From assembly GCA_040399965.1 (NCBI GenBank), contig JBBARD010000002.1, positions 11,342-75,341 on the forward strand: DNA of 64,000 nucleotides. The letters are read 5' to 3'. Positions 27,940-43,319 of the stretch are shown here, one piece after another (within the stretch, counting starts at the first letter, position 1; each line of letters begins with the position of its first letter). Under the pieces are notes generated by a model, which did no database searches, was not told where the DNA came from, and saw nothing but the letters and a program-made list of their open reading frames with translations. This DNA comes from Methylocystis sp040399965. Lineage in GTDB: Bacteria; Pseudomonadota; Alphaproteobacteria; Rhizobiales; Beijerinckiaceae. The position numbers and the translations under genes are program-made.

Positions 27940-28036
27940 AAGTCTATTTTCCGATCGGAGGCGGTCACGCGACCGTGTCTGAGATGGCCTCCTTCCAGGG
28001 CGCGCGCAAGGACGCCGCAGTGGATTGTCTGCGGGA

Positions 28037-30229
<2,193 letters not shown>

Positions 30230-30325
30230 GGGTTCCTCGACGGTTTGGCCTCTTTTAGACCAGCGCCACGACGACGCAAGCGGCTCCGGCCCGCCTTTCC
30301 CGGACGCAAAAGCGGGCAAAAAAAT

Positions 30326-30673
30326 TCAGCGTCGCTGGATCGAATCGAGATAGGCGAGCAACGCGGCGATCTGGCTGGTGGAAAGCCGGAACTGGGGCAT
30401 TTCCGCGCCCTCGTGGCCGACGACGATGCCCTCGGCGAGCGCCTCTTCGAGATCACGAAGCGGATATTTGCGCGCCAAAGTCCGAAATGGCGGCGATTTG
30501 GAATTGGGGCTCGCGCCGGTGGGTCCGATGGCGTGGCATTTGGCGCAATTGGCCTGCGCAATGGCCTTGCCGCGCGTTATCGCGGCGCGCGTCGCGGTCT
30601 CGCCCCCCGCCGACGGCGACAGGCTCAATGCAAACAGTCCGGCGACGAGGGCCGGCGTCAGGGCGTAGCGCAT
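30326..30673 (-). CDS. Small class I cytochrome c
   Basis: The ATG at 30673 has AGGAG eight bases upstream and opens a signal peptide (MRYALTPALVAGLFALSLSP). The 115-residue precursor has one haem-attachment motif, NCAKCHAIGPTG, and the distal methionine motif GAEMPQF about 45 residues later. These are the two axial-ligand signatures of a soluble monohaem cytochrome c. It would carry electrons in the periplasm; its partner is unknown. It starts 12 bp after the universal stress gene ends, on the same strand, and may be cotranscribed. Confidence 0.88.
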   Translation of the reverse strand: MRYALTPALVAGLFALSLSPSAGGETATRAAITRGKAIAQANCAKCHAIGPTGASPNSKSPPFRTLARKYPLRDLEEALAEGIVVGHEGAEMPQFRLSTSQIAALLAYLDSIQRR

Positions 30674-30684
30674 TGCGGGAGCTC

Positions 30685-31110
30685 CTATTTGCGGGCCACC
30701 AGAACCGAACATTTGGAGTGGCGAACGATGGTCGTGGCGTTGGAGCCAAGCAGATAGGTGGCCATCGTCGGGCGATGCGAGCCGACCACGATCAAATCTG
30801 CGCCCCAATCGTCGGCCTCGGCGAGCGCCTCGGGGTAAACGGCGCCAAACCGCACGACGGAGGAAAGCCGGTCTGCGGGATAATCGATCCGCCCGACCGT
30901 CTCAAACAGCTCCCTTTCGGCCGTCTGGCGCAAATCGTCGTCGAAATTCGGCGGGATATAATCGATCATTGAGACCGGCACGAGCGGCTGGACGTTCAGC
31001 AGCCTGACCTCGGCCTTTTCCACAGCGGCGATCGATAGCGCCGCCGCCAGCGCGAGCTCAGTCATCTGCTTTTCCGCGAGATCCACGGGCACGAGAATTT
31101 TCTTGTACAT
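30685..31110 (-). CDS. Universal stress protein (UspA family)
   Basis: The 141-residue single-domain Usp begins KILVPVDLAEKQMTELALAA and ends with the ATP-binding signature GADLIVVGSHRPTMATYLLG followed by SNATTIVRHSKCSVLVAR. The G-2x-G-9x-G(S/T)-type loop is essentially present, so nucleotide binding is likely. GAGGAGG eight bases before the ATG is a strong ribosome site. It is divergent from recA and upstream of the small cytochrome c gene. Confidence 0.92.
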   Translation of the reverse strand: MYKKILVPVDLAEKQMTELALAAALSIAAVEKAEVRLLNVQPLVPVSMIDYIPPNFDDDLRQTAERELFETVGRIDYPADRLSSVVRFGAVYPEALAEADDWGADLIVVGSHRPTMATYLLGSNATTIVRHSKCSVLVARK

Positions 31111-31269
31111 GTCGCCTCCTCGAGACCTCCGCGCGATCTCTTTCGCCGACGCCCGCCGTAAGGCGCCGGATCAGCCCCCAGTATAGAAAACTCCGTTTCC
31201 CGCGTCATCGCGAGCGTTGCCGCAGGCGTAAAATTCACCCGGCGAAACAGTTTTAAAGAAATCAGATGA

Positions 31270-31284
31270 GAACATAAAAAGAAC
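31270..31284 (+). promoter_or_regulatory. LexA (SOS) box of recA
   Basis: GAAC-N7-GAAC at 31270-31273 and 31281-31284 matches the alphaproteobacterial LexA operator exactly. A third GAAC occurs at 31295-31298. The box lies 86 bp upstream of the chosen recA start. Confidence 0.88.
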
Positions 31285-31370
31285 TTTTCAAAAAGAACAA
31301 ATCATGCACAATGATGGAATCGACCGGCGTTGCAACCGCGCCGGAAACCATGTCAGAAGGAATCGCAAAC

Positions 31371-32444
<1,074 letters not shown>

Positions 32445-32476
32445 GCCAGCGCCGTCTCGTTGACCCTGTCTATTTT

Positions 32477-32503
32477 AAAGGCCCGCGGCGCGGGCCTTTT
32501 TCA
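32477..32503 (+). terminator. Intrinsic terminator after recA
   Basis: AAAGGCCCG pairs with CGGGCCTTT across CGGCG, followed by further T residues (TTTTTC). Confidence 0.85.
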
Positions 32504-32642
32504 TTGCCCAATCCGCCACATGCTGGCATATCCAGCCCAACGCGGGCCATCCGTCGGGCGAATGCCCACGCTTGTCGCCCGGCCACGGTAAACCCGAGAT
32601 CGTGACGCGCGTCCCGATCCGCTCCAGCGAGCCGCACCCAAA

Positions 32643-35309
32643 ATGAGTGGCGTCAATCATATCCGTTCCGCCTTCCTCGATTATTTCGTCCGCAACGGAC
32701 ACGAGAAAGTCGCCTCCTCCCCGCTCGTTCCGCACAACGACCCGACGTTGATGTTCACCAACGCCGGGATGGTGCAATTCAAAAACGTCTTTACGGGCGT
32801 CGAGAAACGCCATCAGGCGCGCGCCGCCTCAGCGCAAAAATGCGTGCGCGCCGGCGGCAAACACAATGATCTCGACAATGTCGGCTACACCGCCCGCCAT
32901 CACACTTTCTTCGAAATGCTCGGCAATTTCTCCTTTGGCGATTATTTCAAGGAAGGCGCCATCGAACTGGCGTGGACTCTGATCACCCGCGAGTTCGGCT
33001 TGCCGATTGATCGCCTGCTCGTCACCGTCTATCACGACGACAACGAAGCATATGATTTATGGAAAAAAATCGCCGGCTTCCCCGACAACCGCATCATTCG
33101 CATCGCCACCAGCGATAATTTCTGGAGCATGGGCGATACGGGCCCCTGCGGCCCCTGTTCGGAAATCTTCTACGATCAGGGCGAGGCCCTTGCCGGCGGA
33201 CCGCCCGGCAGTCCCGACGAAGATGGCGACCGCTTCCTCGAGTTCTGGAATCTGGTCTTCATGCAATATGAGCAGGTCGCGCCTGGCCAGCGCCTGCCAT
33301 TGCCACGCCCCTCGATCGACACTGGCATGGGACTCGAACGCATCGCCGCGCTGATGCAGGGCGTCGCTTCCAATTACGAGATTGATCTGTTCCGCGCGAT
33401 CACAAGCGCCGTCGCCGATCTCGCCGGCGCGCCGGTCAATGGCCCGCAGGCCGCCAGTCACCGCGTCATCGCAGATCATCTGCGGGCCTGTTCCTTCCTG
33501 ATCGCCGACGGCGTCACACCTTCCAACGAGGGCCGCGGATATGTGTTGCGCCGGATCATGCGCCGCGCCATGCGTCATGCGCAGATTCTCGGCGCCCGCG
33601 ATCCCCTGATGTGGCGTCTCGTCCCTGTGCTGATCGCCGAAATGGGACAGGCTTATCCAGAATTGCTGCGGGCCCAGGCGCTGATCGTCGATACGCTGCG
33701 AACTGAGGAGACGCGGTTTCGCGCCACGCTCGCGCGCGGACTTGCGATACTCGACGAGGAGACCAACGGCCTCGGCAAAGGCGCGAAACTCTCTGGCGAG
33801 ACGGCCTTCAAGCTTTACGACACCTATGGATTTCCGCTCGATCTGACCGAGGACGCGTTGCGGCCGCGCGGCATCGCCGTCGACAAGACGGGCTTCGACG
33901 CCGCCATGGAGCGCCAGCGCGCTGAAGCGCGCAAGGCCTGGGCGGGTTCCGGCGAGACCGCGACCGAAACGCTGTGGTTCGCCCTGCGGGAACGTCTCGG
34001 CGCCAGCGAATTTCTGGGCTACGACACAGAACGCAGCGAGGGCGTCGTCGTCGCCATCGTTCACGACGGCGAGGAAGCCTTCACGTTGAAGGAGGGGCAA
34101 CGCGGCGCCGTTCTGCTCAACCAGACGCCATTTTACGGCGAGTCCGGCGGACAGTTGGGCGACACCGGCGTTATGCGCGGCAAGAACTTTCGGTTCCGGG
34201 TCGAAAATACGCTCAAGAAGCTCGGCGATCTGATTGTGCATGAAGGCGTGGTCGAGGAAGGAGAACTCGTTCCCGCCGTCGCGCTCGAACTCGACGTCGA
34301 TCACGCCCGTCGTCGCGCTGTGCGCGCCAATCATTCGGCGACGCATATTCTACACGAGGCGCTGCGGCAGGTGCTGGGCGACCATGTCGCCCAGAAAGGA
34401 TCGCTGGTCGCGCCGGAGCGTTTGCGTTTCGATTTTACCCATCCCAAGCCGCTCACCGACGAGGAGATGGCGCGCGTCGAGACGCTCGCCAACGAAATCG
34501 TCCAGGACAACGCGCCGGTTGAGACGCGGTTGATGGCGCAGGAGGACGCGATCAACTCAGGCGCGCGGGCGCTGTTTGGCGAAAAATACGGCGATGAAGT
34601 GCGCGTCGTATCGATGGGGCGCCCCGATCCGGGCGCGCGTCATCCGTTTTCCGTCGAGCTTTGCGGCGGCACGCATGTGTCGCGAACCGGCGATATCGGA
34701 TTGATCGCCATTGTCGGCGAGGGCGCTGTCGCTGCGGGGGTGCGTCGCATCGAGGCCCGCACAGCCGAGGGCGCGCGCCATCAGCTTGTCGCGCAATCGC
34801 GCGCCCTGCACGACATCGCCGGCCTGATCCGTGCGCCCATCGAGGACGCGCCGGCCCGGCTGGCGCAGTTGCTCGACGAACGCAAAAAGCTCGAACGGGA
34901 ACTTGCAGACGCCAAACGCAAACTCGCCATGGGCGGCGGAAGCGGCAAGGACGCGGCGGGCGACATACGTGAGTATGGCGGCGTCAGGGCGATGTTGCGC
35001 GCGGTTGAGGGCGTCGACGCCAGGGATCTAAAATCCCTTGTCGACGAAGCCAAGAAGACTTTGGGCTCCGGCGTGGTCGCTATCGCCTGCGCCGCCGAAG
35101 ACGGAAAGGCGGGCATCGTGGTCGGCGTCACCGACGATCTCGCCGGCCGTTTGAACGCGGTCGATTTCGTCCGTATCGCCGCCGAAAAGCTTGGCGGCAA
35201 GGGCGGCGGCGGACGGCCCGATCTCGCGCAGGCCGGCGGTCCGAACGCCGGAGCCATCGACGCCGCGCTCGCGGCCATCGCCGACGCTCTGACGCGCAAG
35301 GCGGAGTAA
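32643..35309 (+). CDS. alaS: Alanyl-tRNA synthetase
   Basis: AlaRS charges tRNA-Ala and edits mischarged serine and glycine. The 888 residues follow the standard order. The class II catalytic domain starts IRSAFLDYFVRNGHEKV, with motif 2 in the ARHHTFFEMLGNFSFGDYFK region. The tRNA-recognition region follows. The editing domain has the zinc-binding HSATHILHEAL (near residue 565) and CGGTHVSRTGDIG (near residue 675). The C-Ala oligomerisation domain ends with the glycine-rich GGKGGGGRPDLAQAGG. Its stop codon overlaps the start of the following channel gene (TAATG). Confidence 0.97.
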   Translation: MSGVNHIRSAFLDYFVRNGHEKVASSPLVPHNDPTLMFTNAGMVQFKNVFTGVEKRHQARAASAQKCVRAGGKHNDLDNVGYTARHHTFFEMLGNFSFGDYFKEGAIELAWTLITREFGLPIDRLLVTVYHDDNEAYDLWKKIAGFPDNRIIRIATSDNFWSMGDTGPCGPCSEIFYDQGEALAGGPPGSPDEDGDRFLEFWNLVFMQYEQVAPGQRLPLPRPSIDTGMGLERIAALMQGVASNYEIDLFRAITSAVADLAGAPVNGPQAASHRVIADHLRACSFLIADGVTPSNEGRGYVLRRIMRRAMRHAQILGARDPLMWRLVPVLIAEMGQAYPELLRAQALIVDTLRTEETRFRATLARGLAILDEETNGLGKGAKLSGETAFKLYDTYGFPLDLTEDALRPRGIAVDKTGFDAAMERQRAEARKAWAGSGETATETLWFALRERLGASEFLGYDTERSEGVVVAIVHDGEEAFTLKEGQRGAVLLNQTPFYGESGGQLGDTGVMRGKNFRFRVENTLKKLGDLIVHEGVVEEGELVPAVALELDVDHARRRAVRANHSATHILHEALRQVLGDHVAQKGSLVAPERLRFDFTHPKPLTDEEMARVETLANEIVQDNAPVETRLMAQEDAINSGARALFGEKYGDEVRVVSMGRPDPGARHPFSVELCGGTHVSRTGDIGLIAIVGEGAVAAGVRRIEARTAEGARHQLVAQSRALHDIAGLIRAPIEDAPARLAQLLDERKKLERELADAKRKLAMGGGSGKDAAGDIREYGGVRAMLRAVEGVDARDLKSLVDEAKKTLGSGVVAIACAAEDGKAGIVVGVTDDLAGRLNAVDFVRIAAEKLGGKGGGGRPDLAQAGGPNAGAIDAALAAIADALTRKAE

Positions 35310-36544
35310 TGAGCGACGCCCTGCCGCCGAGCGAACATCGGCTGCGACGGTGGGTCTATCGCCTTCTTGACGGCGCAGGCCACGACAGTCTGTCGCGTTT
35401 TCTCCATGGACTTCTCGTCGGGCTGGTGGGTCTGTCGGTCGCCGCTGTCGTATTGCAGTCCGTGCCGGCGTACGACGAGAAATACGACGAGTATTTCGAG
35501 ATCGCCGAATACGTCGCTGTAGCCGTCTTCACGATCGAATATCTGCTGAGGTTCTGGAGCGCGCCGGAGCATGCCCCCTATGTGGGTCGCACAGGCCTCT
35601 CGGCGCGATGGGCTTATGTCGCTTCGGGCTGGTCAATCATTGATTTCGTATCGATCCTGCCTTTTTACCTTTCCTTTTTCATCAACGCCGATTTGCGCGT
35701 GTTGCTGTTTTTACGTTTGTTGCGCTTTTTCAAATTGGCGCGTTATTCCGCCGGCATGCGCACGATTATCTCTGTTCTGGAAGCCGAGAAACGCGCCCTG
35801 CTGGCCTCAAGCGGCATTTTGTTTGGCTGCGTGCTGTTCGCGGCGACCGCCATGCATCTCGCCGAGCATGACGTGCAACCGGAAAAATTCGGCTCCATCC
35901 CGGAGGCCATGTGGTGGGCGATCGTCACCATCACAACGCTGGGCTATGGCGATGTGACGCCAGTAACGCTCGCCGGACGCCTGATCGCATCCGTCACCAT
36001 GGTCATGGGCTATGTGATGCTCGGCCTGCCTGTCGGCATTGTCGCCACAGCCTTCGCCGAGGAGATCCACCGGCGCGAATTCGTCGTGACATGGAGCATG
36101 CTGTCGCGCGTGCCGCTGTTTCATGGTCTCGACGCCAATAGCATCGCCGAGATCATGCGCTATTTGCGGGCGCAATCCTTTCCCGCCGGCACGATGATCG
36201 TGCGGGAAGGCGAAACCGCGCATTCGATGTATTTTATCGCGGAAGGCGAGGTGAAGATCGCCTTGCGAGGTCAGGAAATTCGCCTCGGGGAGGGCCAGTT
36301 TTTTGGCGAAATGGCTCTACTGCACAACACGCTGCGCTCGGCCAACGTGCGCTCGACCGAACCCACCAAATTACTGGTGCTCGACGCTTACGATCTGAAA
36401 ACGATTATGACACGCAATCCGAAAATCGGCCGGATGATCGAAACGGTGGCCGCCGGACGCGCCGAGTTTTCCGCGAAGGAGCGACGGGGCGATATGATCG
36501 CCGCCGAACTGGAGCCGGCGCCGCCGGAGACGACGCCAGATTAA
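35309..36544 (+). CDS. Cyclic-nucleotide-gated potassium channel (MlotiK1-like)
   Basis: The 411-residue protein has six membrane helices. S4 (LRVLLFLRLLRFFKLARYS) carries spaced arginines. The pore loop has the potassium filter TITTLGYGDVTPV near residue 208. A C-terminal cyclic-nucleotide-binding domain follows (about residues 265-385) with the phosphate-binding cassette GQFFGEMALLHNTLRSANVR. This is the layout of the Mesorhizobium MlotiK1 channel, though with more charge in S4. It probably conducts K+ across the inner membrane and is opened by cAMP. It is translationally coupled to alaS by a one-base stop/start overlap, a surprising pairing. Confidence 0.9.
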   Translation: MSDALPPSEHRLRRWVYRLLDGAGHDSLSRFLHGLLVGLVGLSVAAVVLQSVPAYDEKYDEYFEIAEYVAVAVFTIEYLLRFWSAPEHAPYVGRTGLSARWAYVASGWSIIDFVSILPFYLSFFINADLRVLLFLRLLRFFKLARYSAGMRTIISVLEAEKRALLASSGILFGCVLFAATAMHLAEHDVQPEKFGSIPEAMWWAIVTITTLGYGDVTPVTLAGRLIASVTMVMGYVMLGLPVGIVATAFAEEIHRREFVVTWSMLSRVPLFHGLDANSIAEIMRYLRAQSFPAGTMIVREGETAHSMYFIAEGEVKIALRGQEIRLGEGQFFGEMALLHNTLRSANVRSTEPTKLLVLDAYDLKTIMTRNPKIGRMIETVAAGRAEFSAKERRGDMIAAELEPAPPETTPD

Positions 36545-36568
36545 TAGTTGAGGCGCGTTCATGCGGGT

Positions 36569-36964
36569 TTAGTTGACCGCCGCGCGCATCTCTTCCAGCT
36601 GGGCGAGTTTTTCCGTGGCGGCCTGGCGGGCGGCGTCGGCTTTGGAGTCGGCGAGATCCTCGCGCGCGTCTTTGATGTCGGCCTCAAGCTTCGCCAGATC
36701 GATATCGGCGAGCGGAATCGCCTGCTCGGCCAGAATGGTGAAGCCCGCCGCATTCACGTCGGCGAAGCCGCCGCGAACAAAGAGCTTTTCAACCTTGCCT
36801 TCGCTGGCGACGGTCACAACCCCGGCTTTCAGCGTCGTCATCACCGGCGCATGATCCTTGAGCACTGTGAACTGCCCCTCGGCGCCGGGCGCGACCACGG
36901 AGTCCACCTCTCCCGAAAACAACAGCTTTTCAGGAGAGACGAGTTCGAAGTGGAATGCGGCCAT
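36569..36964 (-). CDS. atpC: ATP synthase F1 subunit epsilon
   Basis: Epsilon is part of the central stalk and a regulator of ATP hydrolysis. The start at 36964 gives 131 residues. It opens MAAFHFELVSPEKLLFSGEV and contains VVAPGAEGQFTVLKDHAPVM, both conserved in epsilon, with a helical C-terminus (LEADIKDAREDLADSKADAA). The upstream extension to 37042 is not conserved. It is the last gene of the F1 operon, separated from atpD by a strong hairpin. Confidence 0.94.
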   Translation of the reverse strand: MAAFHFELVSPEKLLFSGEVDSVVAPGAEGQFTVLKDHAPVMTTLKAGVVTVASEGKVEKLFVRGGFADVNAAGFTILAEQAIPLADIDLAKLEADIKDAREDLADSKADAARQAATEKLAQLEEMRAAVN

Positions 36965-37052
36965 GTTGCTATCCGATTGCTGGCTGTCGGCGAACCGCCT
37001 GCGCGTCGCCGACTGGATCATGCGCCGCGAGACGCGACGCATTCATGAAAGA

Positions 37053-37075
37053 GCGGGCCCGGGAAGAGGGCCCGC
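37053..37075 (-). other. Hairpin between atpD and atpC
   Basis: GCGGGCCC pairs perfectly with GGGCCCGC around a 7-base loop. Only a short CTCTTTC follows on the minus strand, so it may act as a partial terminator or RNA-stability element that lowers epsilon levels rather than as a full stop. Confidence 0.6.
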
Positions 37076-37083
37076 CGCAGCGG

Positions 37084-38511
<1,428 letters not shown>

Positions 38512-38536
38512 GTTTCGTCCTCGTCCCTTCAATCGG

Positions 38537-39418
38537 TCAGAGCGCTTCTGCGCCCGAAATGATTTCGATCAGTTCCTTGGTGATCATCGCCTGACGCGAC
38601 CTGTTGTAGAGCGTCGTCTGCTTTTTGATCATATCGCCGGCGTTGCGCGTGGCGTTATCCATCGCGCTCATCCGCGCGCCCTGTTCGGAAGCGGCGTTTT
38701 CGAGCAGCGCGCGGAAAACCTGCACCGAGATATTGCGCGGCAGCAGGGTCGAGAGAATCTCGTCCTGACCGGGCTCGTACTCGTAGGAAGCCTGCGGTCC
38801 CTCCACAGCCGGCGCGTTTTCATTCACGGCGATCTGCGCCGGAATGAGCTGCTGAGCGGTAGGGATCTGTGCGATAACGGTTTTGAATCTGGAGAAGAAC
38901 AAGGTCGCGACGTCAAAGTCGCCGGCCTCGAACATCTCAATGATTTTTTTGCCGATCTCGTCGGCGTTTTCGAAGCCGATCTGGCGCAGGCCGCGCAGTT
39001 CGATCAGTTCAATGATCTCTTTTTCATACTGGCGACGAAGCTGATCGTAGCCCTTCTTGCCGACGCAAATGATTTTGACCGTCTTGCCCTGGCCCTGAAG
39101 CCGGTTGATATGCTCGCGGGCGAGACGCACGATCGAAGAGTTGAAGGCGCCGCACAGGCCGCGCTCCGCCGTGGCGACAACGAGCAGGTGCACATCGTCC
39201 TTGCCATTGCCGGCAAGAAGCTGAGGGCCGCCGGTCGATACGCCGGCGGCGAGGTTGGCGAGAACGTTCTCCATACGCTCGGCGTACGGACGGGCCGCCT
39301 CCGCTGCAGCCTGCGCGCGACGCAGCTTGGCGGCGGCGACCATCTGCATGGCCTTGGTGATCTTCTGCGTCGCCTTGACGGAGGAGATCCGGTTTCGAAG
39401 ATCCTTCAACGAGGGCAT
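38537..39418 (-). CDS. atpG: ATP synthase F1 subunit gamma
   Basis: Gamma is the rotating central shaft. The 293 residues begin PSLKDLRNRISSVKATQKIT and end NRSRQAMITKELIEIISGAEAL, the conserved N- and C-terminal helices that form the coiled-coil axle. The ERGLCGAFNSSIVRLAREH segment in between is also typical. It lies 25 bp upstream of atpD and 66 bp after atpA. Confidence 0.97.
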   Translation of the reverse strand: MPSLKDLRNRISSVKATQKITKAMQMVAAAKLRRAQAAAEAARPYAERMENVLANLAAGVSTGGPQLLAGNGKDDVHLLVVATAERGLCGAFNSSIVRLAREHINRLQGQGKTVKIICVGKKGYDQLRRQYEKEIIELIELRGLRQIGFENADEIGKKIIEMFEAGDFDVATLFFSRFKTVIAQIPTAQQLIPAQIAVNENAPAVEGPQASYEYEPGQDEILSTLLPRNISVQVFRALLENAASEQGARMSAMDNATRNAGDMIKKQTTLYNRSRQAMITKELIEIISGAEAL

Positions 39419-39484
39419 GAGCTTGCTTCTTGTCTCAAGGACGCCGCGCGCCGTTCAGGGAAGGCGCGCGAGTCGGCCAGCGGA

Positions 39485-41013
<1,529 letters not shown>

Positions 41014-41014
<1 letters not shown>

Positions 41015-41577
41015 CAGCCGACCTCTTTCATGCGTGTGCGGATTGCGTTGAGCTTGGTGCGGACGGAAGCGTCGACCATGCGGGAGCCAAGTTTCACGAT
41101 GACGCCGTCGACGATCGACGGATCAGTGCGAACGTTGAGACTGACGGATTTGCCGCCGGTGACGCCGGAAAGCGTCTGGCGCAAGGTCGTCTCCTGATCG
41201 GGACGCAGTGGCGCGGCGACGGTGACGTCGGCGCGCACCAGACCCTTCGCCCTGTCATTAAGGCGCTGGAAGGCGTCGATCATATCGGAGAGAACAAACA
41301 GCCGGCGCTTCGAAGCGACGAGTCGAATAAAATTCGCCGCGACGCCAGCGATGCCGGCCTTGTCCATGACTGCGCCGATGGCCCGCACCTGCTCGTCGGA
41401 TGAATAAACAGGGCTTTTCACGAGGCGGGCGAGATCGGGGCTATCGTTGATGAGCGACTGGAAATTGGCGAGGGCGGCGGCGACTTCATCGGTCGCGCCT
41501 TTCTCGCTCGCCAGTGCATACAGGGCGGAAGCGTATCGTCCCGCGACGCCGGAAAGCGAATCTGCGTCTTGAGTCAC
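41014..41577 (-). CDS. atpH: ATP synthase F1 subunit delta
   Basis: Delta joins F1 to the peripheral stalk. The 187 residues contain the N-terminal helical domain (VAGRYASALYALASEKGATD), the central region DKAGIAGVAANFIRLVASKR and the C-terminal NVRTDPSIVDGVIVKLGSRM of the OSCP/delta family. It is the first gene of the F1 operon. In several relatives priA lies just upstream of it; here priA is 19 kb away. Confidence 0.95.
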
Positions 41578-41933
41578 CTGGGTCGCCTGTCAAATTTTCG
41601 CAATCGTTCGAGGACTCGACCGGGCGGTACAGACGCGCCCGGCGGCACAAAAGAGCTTCAAACGACGGATGCTGTAGGAACAAGGAACATGGAGCTGAAC
41701 GCCCCGGTCCCAAGGCAGCGTCCCCGTAACACAGGCGATTTTTCGGCGCAACCCTGCCACCCGGCCATGTCGCCCTTGCGGCGCGGCAGTTGAGGCGCCT
41801 TTTCGTCGCAGGCGAGAACCACAGTGGTCCGCCGCCCCAAATTTCCGGGAGTTGCAAGCGTCCCCGAACGGTTTATCAACACGTTGCGGAGGCGACTGTG
41901 TCGCCGGCCGCCTGAGCCGGGGGAGAACACAAC
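41578..41933. other. Divergent intergenic region between atpH and mtnP
   Basis: The 356 bp must hold the promoter of the F1 operon (minus) and of mtnP (plus). A 7-bp inverted repeat (CCGGGCG 41620-41626 with CGCCCGG 41636-41642) lies in the atpH leader. A clear -35/-10 pair could not be assigned and no gene is supported. Confidence 0.4.
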
Positions 41934-42824
41934 ATGGCCAGGGCGATTGTCGGCATTATCGGCGGATCGGGGGTTTACGACTTGCCTGGTCTGAAAAACG
42001 CGCGGCGCGAAACGGTGACGACCCCATGGGGCGCGCCCTCGGACGACCTCCTGTTTGGCGAGATCGGCGACACCAGCGCTGTCTTCCTGCCGCGCCATGG
42101 ACGCGGACATCGACTGTCGCCTTCCGGCATCAACTATCGCGCCAATATCGACGCAATGAAACGCGCCGGCGTCACCGATCTGATCTCGGTGTCGGCCTGC
42201 GGCTCGTTCCGAACCCAATATTTTCCAGGATTATTTGTGCTTGTGGATCAATTCATCGACCGGACATACAAAAGAGAATGCTCTTTTTTCGGCGATGGCT
42301 GCGTCGCCCATGTGTCGATGGCGCATCCTATCGCCCCCCTGTTGTCCGAACGCATTTTCAACGCTGCGCAAGCCGAGGGAGTCGACGTTGCGCGCGGCGG
42401 AACCTATCTCTGTATTGAAGGCCCGCAATTCTCCTCCAGTGCGGAATCTCTGCATTTCAAGGCCAGCGAATGCGATGTGATCGGCATGACCGCCATGCCG
42501 GAAGCGAAACTCGCGCGCGAGGCGGAAATCTCCTACGCCACAATCGCCATGGTTACCGATTTCGACTGCTGGCATCCCGAACACGATAATGTGGACATTA
42601 TCAGCGTGATTGAGGTCGTGAAGAAAAACGCCTCTGCGGCGTCGCGGCTTTTGGCGCGGGTTCTTCATGATTTCCCGGCGGATCACATACCCTGCCCCGC
42701 GGGCTCGGATCGCGCGCTGGACAATGCGATCGTCACCGCGCCCGAGGCGCGCGATCCGCGCCTGCTGAAAAAGCTCGACGCCGTGATGGCGCGCGTCAAC
42801 GGCGCGGCCCCGGACCCCGCCTAG
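41934..42824 (+). CDS. mtnP: S-methyl-5'-thioadenosine phosphorylase
   Basis: MtnP splits methylthioadenosine, a by-product of polyamine and homoserine-lactone synthesis, into adenine and methylthioribose-1-phosphate. The 296 residues show the phosphate-binding IIGGSGVYDLPGL at the N-terminus, the PRHGRGHRLSPSGINYRANI signature near residue 50, CIEGPQFSSSAES near residue 160 and the base-binding MTDFDCWH-like VTDFDCWHPEHDNVD near residue 215. GGGGGAG before the ATG is a strong ribosome site. The adenine product is the substrate of apt, 0.5 kb downstream. Confidence 0.95.
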   Translation: MARAIVGIIGGSGVYDLPGLKNARRETVTTPWGAPSDDLLFGEIGDTSAVFLPRHGRGHRLSPSGINYRANIDAMKRAGVTDLISVSACGSFRTQYFPGLFVLVDQFIDRTYKRECSFFGDGCVAHVSMAHPIAPLLSERIFNAAQAEGVDVARGGTYLCIEGPQFSSSAESLHFKASECDVIGMTAMPEAKLAREAEISYATIAMVTDFDCWHPEHDNVDIISVIEVVKKNASAASRLLARVLHDFPADHIPCPAGSDRALDNAIVTAPEARDPRLLKKLDAVMARVNGAAPDPA

Positions 42825-43144
42825 TAGTACCAATCGCCATTCACCGATTCGGACTGGAAGCGGGGCGGCGGCGGCGGCATGGTCGGGATCGGGTTGCCGC
42901 TTTCATAGCCGCCCATGGCTCCCATGAATCCGCAGTTCCAGCATCCCTGTCCGTAGCCGCCGCCGGGGCCGTAGCTTCCGCCGCCCGGACCGAAGCCTCC
43001 GCCGCCCGCGCCAAGTTGTCCCCCGCCGGGCGCGGGATGAAAGCCGGGACCATAACCGCCGGTGTGGCGCCTGCCCGATTGCGCCATCGCCGAACCGGCG
43101 ATCGTCGCGGCGGCCAGAACGAGTAAGCAGCGCATTTTGATCAT
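42821..43144 (-). CDS. Small exported glycine-rich protein with a CWNC motif
   Basis: Unrecognised. The ATG at 43144 has GGAG eight bases upstream and gives 107 residues with a signal peptide (LLVLAAATIAGSAMAQ). The mature part is Gly/Tyr/Pro repeats (GPGGGSYGPGGGYGQG), a CWNC pair, a proline run (PTMPPPPPRF) and a WYY C-terminus. The CxxC could bind metal or form a disulfide, but the repeat composition suggests a disordered surface or matrix protein. It is tail-to-tail with mtnP, overlapping it by 4 bp, and sits between the two adenine-salvage genes on the other strand. Confidence 0.65.
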   Translation of the reverse strand: MIKMRCLLVLAAATIAGSAMAQSGRRHTGGYGPGFHPAPGGGQLGAGGGGFGPGGGSYGPGGGYGQGCWNCGFMGAMGGYESGNPIPTMPPPPPRFQSESVNGDWYY

Positions 43145-43319
43145 CGCCAATTCTCCAAATGCTGGAAACCAAAATCGCCCCTGCGGCCCGCCTCAAGCAA
43201 AGCTTGGGGCCGGAGAAGCACAGACTTGGCGCATGGCCGCGGGCTGTGTATGCCTGAGGCGACGGCGTCGCCTTCGCCCCTCCACAATATCCCGATAGGC
43301 TGACCACAAACTGACCATT

